Shown: positions 48,001-60,195 of the stretch, one piece after another | Layout: each line of letters begins with the position of its first letter | Numbering within the stretch: position 1 is the first letter of the stretch | DNA from: Stomorhina lunata | Taxonomy: Eukaryota; Arthropoda; Insecta; Diptera; Rhiniidae | DNA length: 64,000 bases | Assembly: GCA_933228675.1 (NCBI GenBank) | Contig: OW121742.1 | Location: 113,427,355-113,491,354 of the forward strand | Direction of reading: 5' to 3' | Made by a program: the position numbers and the translations under genes | The notes under the pieces: model-generated | What the model was told of the DNA's origin: nothing | The model's input: the letters and a program-made list of their open reading frames with translations, nothing else | Database searches by the model: none

Positions 48001-48655
48001 TATAGAAAAATTTTCTTTAGAAATATTTTTCTATAGAAAAATTTTCTTTAGAAATATTTTGCGATAAAAAAATTTCCGTTAGAAATATTTTGCGATAGAA
48101 AAATTTTCGTTAGAAATATTTTGCGATAGAAAAATTTTTCTTAGAAATATTTTGCGATAGAAAAATTTTCGTTAGAAATATTTTTCTATAGAAAAATTTT
48201 CTTTAGAAATATTTTTCTATAGAAAAATTTTCTTTAGAAATATTTTTGTATAGAAAAATTTTCTTTAGAAATATTTTTCTATAGAAAAATTTTCTTAAGA
48301 AATATTTTTCTATAGAAAAATTTTCTTTAGAAATATTTTTCTATAGAAAAATTTTCTTTAGAAATATTTTTCTATAGAAAAATTTTCTTTAGAAATATTT
48401 TTTTATAGAAAAATTTTCTTTAGAAATATTTTTTTATAGAAAAATTTTCTTTAGAAATATTTTTCTATAGAAAAATTTTCTTTAGAAATATTTTTCTATA
48501 GAAAAATTTTCTTTAGAAATATTTTTCTATAGAAAAATTTTCTTTAGAAATATTTAGCGATAGAAAAATTTTTCTTAGAAATATTTTTCTGTAGAAAAAT
48601 TTTCTTTAGAAATATTTTTCTATAGAAAAATTTTCTTTAGAAATATTTTTCTATA
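45051..48655 (-). repeat. Satellite L: 31-bp array, reverse complement of H, about 116 copies
   Basis: The monomer is TTTTCGTTAGAAATA plus TTTTTCTATAGAAAAA. Its spacer is the exact reverse complement of the CTAACG spacer of H. Subtypes: TTTTGCGATAGAAAAA blocks (45420-45660, 46340-46590, 46660-46860, 47210-47410) and CTTTAG copies toward the right end. A few K-type copies intrude at 45765-45980. The 47440-47990 and 48180-48590 parts are internal duplicates. Confidence 0.96.
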
Positions 48656-49590
48656 CCTTTCCAATCCAATCGAAGAACATTTGTATAATTTTGTTTTTGA
48701 AAGAATAAAAAAACTAACATCTCAATTGTAAAATATCAATTGAAATGTTTTCCCTTTAACTTCCCAGTTTATGGAACTTGTTTGCTTCGCAAGAGTCAAC
48801 CAGGAACATTTATAATTTATGGGAATTCTTTTTTCTTGTCTTGACCGGTTGCAGGATTAAAAATTTAACTCCAATTGTTGCCGAACTCTCACACACTTCC
48901 TGTTTAATATCCAAGCGACTTTGTTTCCGAGTTACAAAAAATATAAGAAAAATTTTTTACCTTTCAATTCAATAAAAAAAGAAATATTACGACAATTTTC
49001 TTTAAATGAAAATTTGCCAGTAAAAACAGCATCAATTTCAATGTTTCCGTTCCGTTGTAAAAAAAATTTTCTCTTATTGTTAATGAGATTTGTAAGGAAA
49101 TTGTTCAATGCTTCTGTTATTGTTGTTGCATCACTTTTTTTTGTTAACAGGAAATAAAACGTAAAGGATATAAAATTTTTACAATTCAATTAAATAGTAA
49201 ACTAAAGTCGTTTTTGTTCTTATTTATGGTCCCAGGATATACTTATTGTCTTTTTATAGTTTCAGGATTTATTGTTTAAATTTTTTATTTTTCGTTTTTT
49301 TTTTGTCCAGCGGGAGTTTTCCCTTTATATTTTTTTATGGGGAATTACTTTTATATTTAATTGATTTATCAAAAGATATTTAATGTTTTATAAATTAATT
49401 TGTTAACATTCGTTTGATGATATAATTTAGCAAAATAAAGGAAACGGAAGTAATAAATGTCACAAAATAGTAGAAATGTTTTAAAAGGTTTTCAATATAA
49501 TCTCAAATATTTAATAAATCCATAAAATAATTTAGCTTTTAGTGAGAAGATTATGGAAATTATATAAGAGATAAAATTTCACCCTATAAA
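48656..49590. other. Unique island with a good acceptor-like site
   Basis: TTTTCCCTTTAACTTCCCAG ends at about 48770 and is the best-looking splice acceptor in the window. It is followed by a 15-codon frame starting FMELVCFARVNQEHL and a stop; another frame runs 24 codons. No gene is recognised. Confidence 0.3.
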
Positions 49591-52500
49591 AATAACAATT
49601 TTTTAAAAAATTCCTATAAAAATAGGAAATTTTTAAAAAATTCCTACAAAAATAAGAAATTTTGAAAAATTTCCTGTGAAAATATAAAATTTTTGAAAAA
49701 TTTCCTATAAAAATAAAATACTTTTGAAAAATTTCCTATGAAAATAAGAAATTTTTGAAAAATTTCCTATAAAAATAAGAAATTTTTGAAAAATTTCCTA
49801 TATAAGAAAAATTAACAATTTTTGAAAAATTTCCTATAAAACTAAGAAATTTTGACAAGTTTCCTATAAAAATAAGAAATTTTTGAAAAATTTCCTATAA
49901 AAATAATAAATTTTTTGAAAATTTTCCTATAAAAATAGGAAATTTTTGAAAATTTTCCTATAAAAATAGGAAATTTTTGAAAAATTTCCTATAAAAATAG
50001 GAAATTTTTGAAAAATTTCCTATAAAAATCAGAAATTTTTGAAAACTTTCCTATAAAAATAAGAAATTTTTGAAAAATTTCCTATAAAAATAAGAAATTT
50101 TTGAAAAATTTCCTATAAAAATAAGAAATTTTTGAAAAATTTCCTATAAAAATAGGAAATTTTTGAAAAATTTCCTATAAAAAAAAGAAATTTTTGAAAA
50201 ATTTCCTATAAAAATTAGAAATTTCTGAAAAATTTCCTATAAAAATAAGAAATTTTGAAAAATTTCCTATGAAAATAAGAAATTTTTGAAAAATTTATTA
50301 CAAAAATAAGAAATTTTTGAAAAATTTCCTATAAAAATAGGAAATTTTTGAAAAATTTCCTATAAAAATAGGAAATTTTTGAAAAATTTCCTATAAAAAT
50401 AGGAAATTTTTGAAAAATTTCCTATAAAAATAAGAAATTTTGAAAAATTTCCTATGAAAATAAGAAATTTTTGAAAAATATCCTATCAAAATAAGAAATT
50501 AAAAAAAAATTCCTATAAAAATAAGAAATTTTTGAAAAATTTCTTATAAAAATAAGTAATTTTTGAAAAATTTCCTATAAAAATAAGAAATTTTTGAAAA
50601 ATTTCCTATATAAAAAAAATTAAAAATTTTTGAAAAATTTCCTATAAAACTAAGGAATTTGTGAAAAAATTCTTATAAAAATAAGAAATTTTTGAAAAAT
50701 TTCCTATAAAAATAATAAATTTTAAAAAAATTTCCTATAAAAATAAGAAATTTTAAAAAAAATTTCCTATAAAAATCAGAAATTTTTGAAAAATTTCCTA
50801 TAAAAATAGGAAATTTTTGAAAAATTTCCTATAAAAATAGGAAATATTTGAAAAATTTCTTATAAAAATAGGAAATTTTTGAAAAATTTTCTATAAAAAT
50901 AGGAAATTTTTGAAAAATTTCCTATAAAAATAGGAAATTTTTGAAAAATTTCCTATAAAAATAGGAAATTTTTGAAAAATTTCCTATAAAAATAGGAAAT
51001 TTTTGAAAAATTTCCTATAAAAATAGGAAATTTTTGAAAAATTTCCTATAAAAATAGGAAATTTTTGAAAAATTTCCTATAAAAATAGGAAATTTTTGAA
51101 AAATTTCCTATAAAAATAGGAAATTTTTGAAAAATTTCCTATAAAAATAGGAAATTTTTGAAAAATTTCCTATAAAAATAGGAAATTTTTGAAAAATTTC
51201 CTATAAAAATAGGAAATTTTTGAAAAATTTCCTATAAAAATAGGAAATTTTTGAAAAATTTCCTATAAAAATAGGAAATTTTTGAAAAATTTCCTATAAA
51301 AATAGGAAATTTTTGAAAAATTTCCTATAAAAATAGGAAATTTTTGAAAAATTTCCTATAAAAATAGGAAATTTTTGAAAAATTTCCTATAAAAATAGGA
51401 AATTTTTGAAAAATTTCCTATAAAAATAGGAAATTTTTGAAAAATTTCCTATAAAAATAGGAAATTTTTGAAAAATTTCCTATAAAAATAGGAAATTTTT
51501 GAAAAATTTCCTATAAAAATAGGAAATTTCTGAAAAATTTCCTATTAAAATAGGAAATTTTTGAAAAATTTCCTATAAAAATAGGAAATTTTTGAAAAAT
51601 TTCCTATAAAAATAGGAAATTTTTGAAAAATTTCCTATAAAAATAGGAAATTTTTGAAAAATTTCCTATAAAAATAGGAAATTTTTGAAAAATTTCCTAT
51701 AAAAATAGGAAATTTTTGAAAAATTTCCTTTAAAAATAGGAAATTTTTGAAAAATTTCCTATAAAAATAGGAAATTTTTGAAAAATTTCCTATAAAAATA
51801 GGAAATTTTTGAAAAATTTCCTATAAAAATAGGAAATTTTTGAAAAATTTCCTATAAAAATAGGAAATTTTTGAAAAATTTCCTATAAAAATAGGAAATT
51901 TTTGAAAAATTTCCTATAAAAATAGGAAATTTTTGAAAAATTTCCTATAAAAATAGGAAATTTTTGAAAAATTTCCTATAAAAATAGGAAATTTTGGAAA
52001 AATTTCCTATAAAAATAGGAAATTTTGGAAAAATTTCCTATAAAAATAGGAAATTTTGGAAAAATTTCCTATAAAAATAGGAAATTTTGGAAAAATTTCC
52101 TATAAAAATAGGAAATTTTGGAAAAATTTCCTATAAAAATGGGAAATTTTGGAAAAATTTCCTATAAAAATAGGAAATTTTTGAAAAATTTCCTATAAAA
52201 ATAGGAAATTTTTGAAAAATTTCTTATCTTTTTCAAAAATTTCTTATTTTTATAGGAAATTTTTAAAAACTTTTTTATTTTTATAGGAAATTTAACAAAA
52301 ATTTCTTATTTATAGGAAATTTTTTTAAAATTTCTTATTTTTATAGGAAATTTTTGAAAAATTTCTTATATTAATAGGAAATTTTTTAACACTTTCTTAT
52401 TTTTATAGGATATTTTTAATTTTTTTTTATTTTTATAAGAAAATTTTCAGAAATTTCTTATTTTTATAAGAAATTTTTTGAAAATTTCATAGCTTTATAA

Positions 52501-53370
52501 AAAATTTTTGAAAAATTTCTTCTTTTATAGGAAATTTTTAAAATGTTTTTATTTTTATAATAATTTTTTAAAAATTTCTTATTTTGATAGGAAATTTTTC
52601 AAAAATTTTTTATTTTTATAGGAAATTTTAAAAAATTCTTATTTTTTTCAGGAAATTTATCAAAAATTTTTTATATATATAGGAAATATCTTAAAGATGT
52701 CTTATTTTTATAGGAATTTTTTAAAATTATTTTTATTTTATAAGAATTTTTTAAAAACTTTCATATTTTTGTAGGAAGTTTTTTAAAAATTTCGTATTTT
52801 TTTAGGAAATTTTCCAAAAATTTCTTAGTTTTATAGGAAATTTATTTTTTTTAAGGAATTTTTTGAAAATTTCTTGCTTTTATAGGAAATTATTCAAAAA
52901 TTTTCTATTTTTATAGGAAATTTTTTAAAATTTTCTTATTTTTATAGGAATTTTTTAAAAAGATTTTATTTTTATAGGAAATTTTATAAAAATTTCTTAT
53001 TTTTATAGGAAATTTTTCAAAAATTTCTCATTTTTATAAGAAATTTTTAAAAAATTCTTTTTTTTAAGGAAAAAATTCCTATAGAAATTAGAAATTAAAA
53101 AAAAAACTCCTATAAAAATAAGAAATTTTTGAAAATTTTCTATAAAAAAATAAGAAATTTTTGAAAATTTTCCTATAAAAATAAGAAATTTTTGAAAATT
53201 TTCCTATAAAAATAAGAAATTTTTGAAAAATTTCCTATAAAACTAAGAAATTTTTGAGAAATTTCCTATAAAAATAAGAAATTTTTTAAAAATTTTCTAT
53301 AGAAATTTTTGAAAAATTTTTGTATTAAATTAAGAAGTTTTTGAATAATTTCCTATAAATTTTTGAAAAA
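49591..53370 (-). repeat. Satellite M: reverse complement of satellite F, about 122 copies
   Basis: The monomer is ATAGGAAATTTTTGAAAAA plus TTTCCTATAAAA, the opposite strand of F. The core 50790-52200 is almost uniform; AATTTTGGAAAAA variants cluster at 51985-52160. At about 52225 the array flips to the F orientation and at about 53075 it flips back. The edges are degenerate. Confidence 0.96.
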
Positions 53371-53531
53371 TTTTTCGAACACAAATCCTTTTTGCTTAAT
53401 AACCTAATAATTATATCCCTTAACATAATAATAACTCAAGGCTCAGTTTAATTAAAATCCTTTGCCAAAAAGGAATCTCAATGTTTTCGGGCCCCAAAAG
53501 GCTTAAGCAAGAAATCAAAATAAATATTTAC

Positions 53532-53564
53532 CCGAAAATTCCAACAAACGCCCACAGGCTGGTG
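53532..53564 (-). CDS. Possible 33-nt micro-exon
   Basis: On the minus strand an acceptor (TTTTGTTCGGTTTTAG) precedes 33 bases and a donor (CGG then GTAAAT) follows. All codons are open; one frame reads TSLWAFVGIF, hydrophobic. Seen on the plus strand, the same area also offers an acceptor-like CGCCCACAG followed by AGAKTEQKED and a stop, so the strand is ambiguous. Weak evidence, no gene recognised. Confidence 0.12.
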
Positions 53565-54640
53565 CTAAAACCGAACAAAAGGAAGATTGAAAACTAGATT
53601 TGAAATCATGAATGTTTATTTAAGAATTTTCTCAAATCAATCAAAATGAGTAAAGGGTTTTCTTAAATATTGCAATATTTTTCGAAAAATAAAACAGGAA
53701 TATTTCGATTATTTACTTAGACGTACACACTTTCCAAAGAAGGATTCTATGTATGTGAGTGTGTGAATGTTTACATTTGTTGGTTTGGTTTACAAACTGT
53801 GTATATGTATGTATGTCTGTGTGTTGGTTTAAGTATGTTCTCTTATTGTGTAAATGAATCCTTCTAATCAAATATCCTTAGGGAAGTATAAACAATATGG
53901 CTTAATACTTACTCTGTTTTATTTTAGAAAATCAAAAAAAAGTGTTATATTTTCATAAGGCAAACGAAAGGGTTTCGAAACTCTTGCCTTCAGCTTTCAA
54001 AACCAATAAATGCCTTAAAGAAATATTTGATTTTATTTATTTTTACTGCATTTCAATTTGTTCAAGTATTTTTTTGTAAAACTCTTTGGCTTATTGTGAT
54101 TTTTTGAAAAATCTATTCCTTCGTTTGTCCTTCCCCTTAACTTTTTTCCTTCTCCTGTTGTCTAAATGCTTTTCCATATTTATTCTAAACATTTTCATTT
54201 TCTTATTTATTTAGACCAAAATTTATCCTTTTGTTTTTTGCTTCACTAGTAACTTCATCAAATCAATCTTTGGTTTTATGGTTTTTGTACAGATTTTTAC
54301 TTTTTGTCTTGATTGTTTTTTTTTTGCTTCCCAGTTTTAAGTATTTTAATATTTTTTATAAGATTTTTGTATTTTGGGCATTTGCGGTTGCATAAAATAA
54401 AATTACTTGCAATTTATTAAAAAGAATTTTTCTTTTTGCTTAAATAATTTTTGGGAAATAATATATGTTTTACAAAATTTTTGTGTTAAATTTATTTAGA
54501 AAATTTAAATTAAAATGTGATTGCAGATAAGTAACACTTATGTTATTAGTTCAAAATATATCTTAAATCAGTTTTTCCAAAGAATCGCCCATTTAAACTT
54601 ACACTTGAACCCTCACACTCAAAGCCAACATCAGACTTAC

Positions 54641-54683
54641 TCATAATCAGGCATAATCTGCTCATACCACCAGAAGCCGAATA
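54641..54683 (-). CDS. Possible short exon with consensus donor
   Basis: On the minus strand the segment ends with the donor A|GTAAGT (54632-54640) and reads FGFWWYEQIMPDY in one frame, an unusually aromatic, protein-like peptide for this AT-rich DNA. The acceptor AAAAAG is poor. A longer open frame in another phase also crosses it. Not recognised. Confidence 0.15.
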
Positions 54684-54975
54684 CTTTTTGTAATTTTCGT
54701 AAATATCACGATCATTAAAGAAAATCGTGAAAACGAGTATTAAAAGAATTCAGTTGGAATTCGGATTTTGGCAAAGTCGATTGCTGGCGCTTTGTTAAAG
54801 ACAATACAAAAACAAAATACACAAGAAACAAAATCAAAATCCAATTTAAAGCAACAAAATACAATCTCAAACATTGTTGCCATGACACTATTATTGTTGG
54901 AAACTTTGTTTGGAAAAAAAATGTAATAGAAATGGGAATATTTTTTGAAATAGAAATAAATTTTTATATCAAATA

Positions 54976-55073
54976 ATTTTAGATATATTCGATACAAATA
55001 TTTTTTATAGACAAATTTTTGATAATTTTAGATATATTCGATACAAATATTTTTTATAGACAAATTTTTGATA
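54976..55073 (+). repeat. 49-bp unit duplicated in tandem
   Basis: AGATATATTCGATACAAATA starts at 54981 and again at 55030; the copies look identical across the unit. Confidence 0.9.
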
Positions 55074-55334
55074 ATTTTTTGTTTTTTGAAAAATTTTTCT
55101 ATAAAAATATTTTTCTGTGAAAATTGAAAAAGAAGAAAATATTTTTTTATCGAAAAATTTTCTCAAAAAAGTGCGGAATGAGCATATTTTTACTTTTATG
55201 GGTTTCTTAAGTAATTACACTCATTTAGATGATGTTCTTTGTAGCTTGAGTAGAAAATTTATGTTCATTTCATTTTCTGCTCGAGTGTTTAGACCAAATA
55301 TATTTGATGTTAAAGGGGGGACCCTACGGTAGTC

Positions 55335-56395
55335 AGAAGACCTAAAAGCTAAAATCTGTCTATATGAACCCCTACGATTGTAGCAGAAATCTGTCCATAT
55401 AAAGACCTACGATTAGAGCTGAAATCTGTCTATATAAAGACCTACAATTAGAGCTGAAATCTGTCTATATAAAGACCTACGATTAGAGCTGAAATCTGTC
55501 TATATAAAGACCTACAATTAGAGCTGAAATCTGTCTATATAAAGACCTACGATTAGAGCTGAAATCTGTCTATATAAAGACCTACGATTAGAGCTGAAAT
55601 CTGTCTATATAAAGACCTACGATTAGAGCTGAAATCTGTCTATATAAAGACCTACGATTAGAGCTGAAATCTGTCTATATAAAGACCTACAATTAGAGCT
55701 GAAATCTGTCTATATAAAGACCTACGATTAGAGCTGAAATCTGTCTATATAAAGACCTACGATTAGAGCTGAAATCTGTCTATATAAAGACCTACGATTA
55801 GAGCTGAAATCTGTCTATATAAAGACCTACAATTAGAGCTGAAATCTGTCTATATAAAGACCTACGATTAGAGCTGAAATCTGTCTATATAAAGACCTAC
55901 GATTAGAGCTGAAATCTGTCTATATAAATACCTACGATTAGAGCTGAAATCTGTCTATATAAAGACCAACGATTAGATCTGAAATCTGTCTATATATAGA
56001 CCTACGATTAGAGCTGAAATCTGTCTATATAAAGACCAACGATTAGATCTGAAATCTGTCTATATAAAGACCTACAATTAGAGCTGAAATCTGTCTATAT
56101 AAAGACCTACGATTAGAGCTGAAATCTGTCTATATAAAGACCTACGATTAGAGCTAAAATCTGTCTATATAAAGACCTACGATTAGAGCTGAAATCTGTC
56201 TATATAAAGACCTACGATTAGAGCTGAAATCTGTCTATATAAAGACCTACGATTAGAGCTAAAATCTGTCTATATAAAGACCTACGATTATTGGAACTAA
56301 AATCTGTCTATATAAATACCTATAATTGGAGCTGACATCTACCTATTAAAGACCCACGATTTGAGCTAAAATCTGTCTATATAAAAGCCTATAAT
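55335..56395 (+). repeat. Satellite N: 35-bp array, about 30 copies
   Basis: The monomer is GATTAGAGCTGAAATCTG plus TCTATATAAAGACCTAC. Copies differ mainly by CGATT/CAATT and GCTGAAA/GCTAAAA. Each copy contains TATATAAAG, a TATA-box consensus match. Edge copies are degenerate. Confidence 0.97.
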
Positions 56396-59300
56396 TAATA
56401 TTTTTAAAGAAAAATTTTCTATAAAAATATTTTTCTATATAAAATTTTCTATAGAAATATTTTTAAATATTTGGTAGAAAAATTTTTGATAAAAAAATTT
56501 CTATAGAAAAATTTTTGAGCAAAAATTTTCTATAGAAAAATTTTTAATAAAAAAGTTTTAATAGAAAAATTTTTGATAAAAAAATTTCTATAGAAAAATT
56601 TTTGATAAAATAAATTTCTACAGAAAAATTTCTATAAAAAAGTTTTCTTTAGAAAAAATTTTGATAAAACAAATTTCTATAGAAAAATTTTTGATAAAAA
56701 AAAATTTCTATAGAAAAATGTTTGATGAATTTTCTATAGAAATATTTTTGATAAAATAATTTTCTTTAGAAACATTTTTTATAGAAACATTTTTGATAAA
56801 AAAATTTTCTATAGATAAATTTTTGATAAAAAAATTTTCTACAGAAAAATTTCTATAAAAAAATTTTCTTTAGAAAAAATTTTGATAAAACAAATTTCTA
56901 TAGAAAAATTTTTGATAAAAAAAAATTTTCTATAGAAAAATGTTTGATAAAGAACTTATTCTATAGAAAAATTTTTGATAAAAACAATTTGTATAGAAAA
57001 ATTTTAAATAAAAAAATTTTTATCAAAAACTTTCTATAAAAAAATTTTTGATAAAAAAAATTTCTTTAGAAAAAATTTCGATAATGATTAAAATGTTTTA
57101 AAGAAAAATTTTCTATAAAAATATATTTCTATATAAAATTTTCTATAGAAATATTTTTAAATATTTGGTTAAAAAAAATTTTGATAAAAAAATTTACTAT
57201 AGAAAAATTTTTGAGCAAAAATTTTCTATAGAAAAATTTTTGATAAAAAAAATTTGTTATACAAAAATTTTTGATGAAAAAATTTTAATAGAATAATTTT
57301 TGATAAAAAAATTTCTATAAAAAAATTTTTGATAAAATAAATTTATATAGAAAAATTTTTGATAAAATAATTTTCTACAGAAAAATTTCTATAAAAAGTT
57401 TTCTAGAGAAAAATTTTTATAAAAAAAAATTTCTATAGAAAAAGTTTAGTTAAAAAAATTTTCTACAGAAAAATTTTTGATAAAGAACTTTTTGAACGAA
57501 ATGTTTTTAATAAAAAAATTGTCTATAGAAAAATTTTTAATAAAAAATTTTTTTACAGAAACATTTTTGATAAAAAAAATTTTCTATAGAAAAATTTTTG
57601 AATAAAAAATTTTCTATAGAAAAATTTTTGATAAAAAAATTTTCTTTAGAAAAAATTTTGATAAAAAAATTTTCTTTAGAAAAAATTTTGATAAAAAAAT
57701 TTTCTATAGAAAAATTTTTAATAAAATAATTTTCTATAGAAAAATTTTTTATAAAAAAATTTTCTATAGAAAAATTTTTGATAAAAAAATTTCGCATAGA
57801 AAAATTTTTGATAAAAAAAATTTCTACAGAAAAATTTTGATAAAAAATTTTTAATAAAAATATTTTCTATAGAAAAATTTTTATTAAAAAAATTTTTGAT
57901 AAAAAATTTTCTATAGAAAAATTTTTGATAAAAAATGTTCCATAGAAAATTTTTGATAAAAAATTTTCTACAGAAAAATTTTTGATAAAAAAATTTTCCA
58001 TATAAAAATGTTTGATATACAAATTTCTATAGAAAAATTTTTGATAAAAAAAATTTTCTATAGAAATACTTTTGGTAAAAAGAGTTAGAAAAAATTTTGA
58101 TAAAAAAGTTTTCTATAGAAAAATTTTTAATAAAATAATTTTCTATAGAAAAATTTTTCATCAAAAAATTTTCTATAGAAAAATTTTTGATAAAAAAATT
58201 TCGCATAGAAAAATTTTTGATAAAAAAAATTTCTACAGAAAAATTTTGATAAAAAATTTTTAATAAAAATATTTTCTATAGAAAAATTTTTATTAAAAAA
58301 ATTTTTGATAAAAAATTTTCTATAGAAAAATTTTTGATAAAAAATTTTCTACAGAAAAATTTTTGATCATAAAATTTTCCATAAAAAATGTTTGATATAC
58401 AAATTTCTATAGAAAAATTTTTGATAAAAAAATTTTCTATAGAAAAACTTTTGATAAAAAAAGTTTCTATAGAAAAATTTTTGTTAAAAAATTTTCTATA
58501 CAAATACTTTTGATAAAAAGAGTTTCTATAGAAAAATTTTTGATAAAAAAAAAATTTCTACAGAATTTTTGATAAAAAAGTTTTCTATAGAAAAATTTTT
58601 GAAAAAAAAAAAAATTTCTATAGCAAATTTGTATAAAAATATTTTTATCGAAAAGATTTTGACGAACAACTTTTTATAAAAAAATGTTTGATAAAAAAAT
58701 TTTCTATAGAAAAATTTTTGATAAAAAAAATTTTCTATAGAAAAATTTTTGATAAAAAAAATTTGTTATACAAAAATTGTTGATGAAAAAATTTTAATAG
58801 AATAATTTTTGATAAAAAAATTTCTATAGAAAAATTTTTGATAAAATAAATTTATATAGAAACATTTTTGATAAAATAATTTTCTACAGAAAAATTTCTA
58901 TAAAAAGTTTTCTAGAGAAAAATTTTTATAAAAAAAATTTCTATAGAAAAAGTTTTGTTAAAAAAATTTTCTACAGAAAAATGTTTGATAAAGAACTTTT
59001 TGAACGAAATGTTTTTAATAAAAAAATTTTCTATAGAAAAATTTTTAATAAAAAATTTTTTTACAGGAACATTTTTGATAAAAAAAATTTTCTATAGAAA
59101 AATTTTTGATTAAAAAATTTTCTATAGAAAAATTTTTGATAAAAAAATTTTGCATAGAAAAATTTTTGATAAAAAAAATTTCTACAGAAAAATTTTGATA
59201 AAAAATTTTTAATAAAAATATTTTCTATAGAAAAATTTTTATTAAAAACATTTTTGATAAAAAATTTTCTATAGAAAAATTTTTGATAAAAAATTTTCTA

Positions 59301-60195
59301 CAGAAAAATTTTTGATAAAAAAATTTTCCATAAAAAAATGTTTGATATACAAATTTCTATAGAAAAATTTTTGATAAAAAAATTTTCGATAGAAAAACTT
59401 TTGATAAAAAAAGTTTCTATAGAACAATTTTTGATAAAAAAATTTTCTATAGAAATACTTTTGATAAAAAGAGTTTCTATAGAAAAATTTTTGATAAAAA
59501 AAAAAATTTCTACAGAATTTTTGATAAAAAAATTTTCTATAGAAAAATTTTTGAAAAAAAAAAACATTTCTATAGCAAAATTTTTATAAAAAAAATTTCT
59601 ATAGAAAAATTTGTATAAAAATATTTTTATCGAAAAGATTTTGACGAACAACTTTTTATAAAAAAATGTTTGATAAAAAAATTTTCTATAGAAAAATTTT
59701 TGATAAAAAATTTTCTATAGAAAAATTTTTGATAAAAAATTTTCTACAGAAAATTTTTGATAAAAAAATTTTCCATAAAAAAATGTTTGATATACAAATT
59801 TCTATAGAAAAATTTTTGATAAAAAAATTTTCTGTAGAAAAACTTTTGATAAAAAAAGTTTCTATAGAAAAATTTTTGATAAAAAAATTTTCTATAGAAA
59901 TACTTTTGATAAAAAGAGTTTCTATAGAAAAATTTTTGATAAAAAAAAAATTTCTACAGAATTTTTGATAAAAAAATTTTCTATAGAAAAATTTTTGAAA
60001 AAAAAACATTTCTATAGCAAAATTTTTATAAAAAAAAAATTTCTATAGAAAAATTTGTATAAAAATATTTTTATCGAAAAGATTTTGACGAACAACTTTT
60101 TATAAAAAAATGTTTGATAAAAAAATTTTCTATAGAAAAATTTTTGATAAAAAATTTTCTATGGAAAGATTTTGGATAAAAAAAATTTCCTATTG
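56396..60195. repeat. Satellite P: about 30-31-bp AT-rich array with nested duplications
   Basis: The monomer is roughly TTTTTGATAAAAAAA plus TTTTCTATAGAAAAA, with variable A-run length. Larger blocks are duplicated: the GATAAAGAACTTTTTGAACG landmark occurs at about 57478 and 58987; TTTGATATACAAATTTC at 58011, 58391, 59341 and 59786; GACGAACAACTTTTTATAAA at about 58661, 59642 and 60087. Confidence 0.93.

Larger units (their letters stand above)
53371..55334. other. Largest right-hand unique island, intron-like
   Basis: Normal-complexity fly-like DNA with TATGTATGTATG-type simple runs near 53750-53815. It holds weak exon candidates (see 53532 and 54641). A 49-bp unit is duplicated at 54976-55073, and a few degenerate palindrome-satellite copies lie at 55080-55170. 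Confidence 0.4.

Noticed and set aside
48767..48845. Peptide YGTCLLRKSQPGTFII as a possible SH2-domain fragment
   Set aside because: It resembles an SH2 strand superficially, but the invariant Arg position is not satisfied and the frame stops soon after.
55117..55332. 71-codon plus-strand frame before satellite N
   Set aside because: It starts in degenerate satellite and ends at the array edge; no recognisable domain or splice support.
33743..59968. Many 60-127-codon frames rich in YRKIF, IEKF, KNFSIENF or NISLEIF
   Set aside because: All are translations of the 31-bp satellites in either strand, often identical between duplicated blocks. They carry no independent coding evidence.
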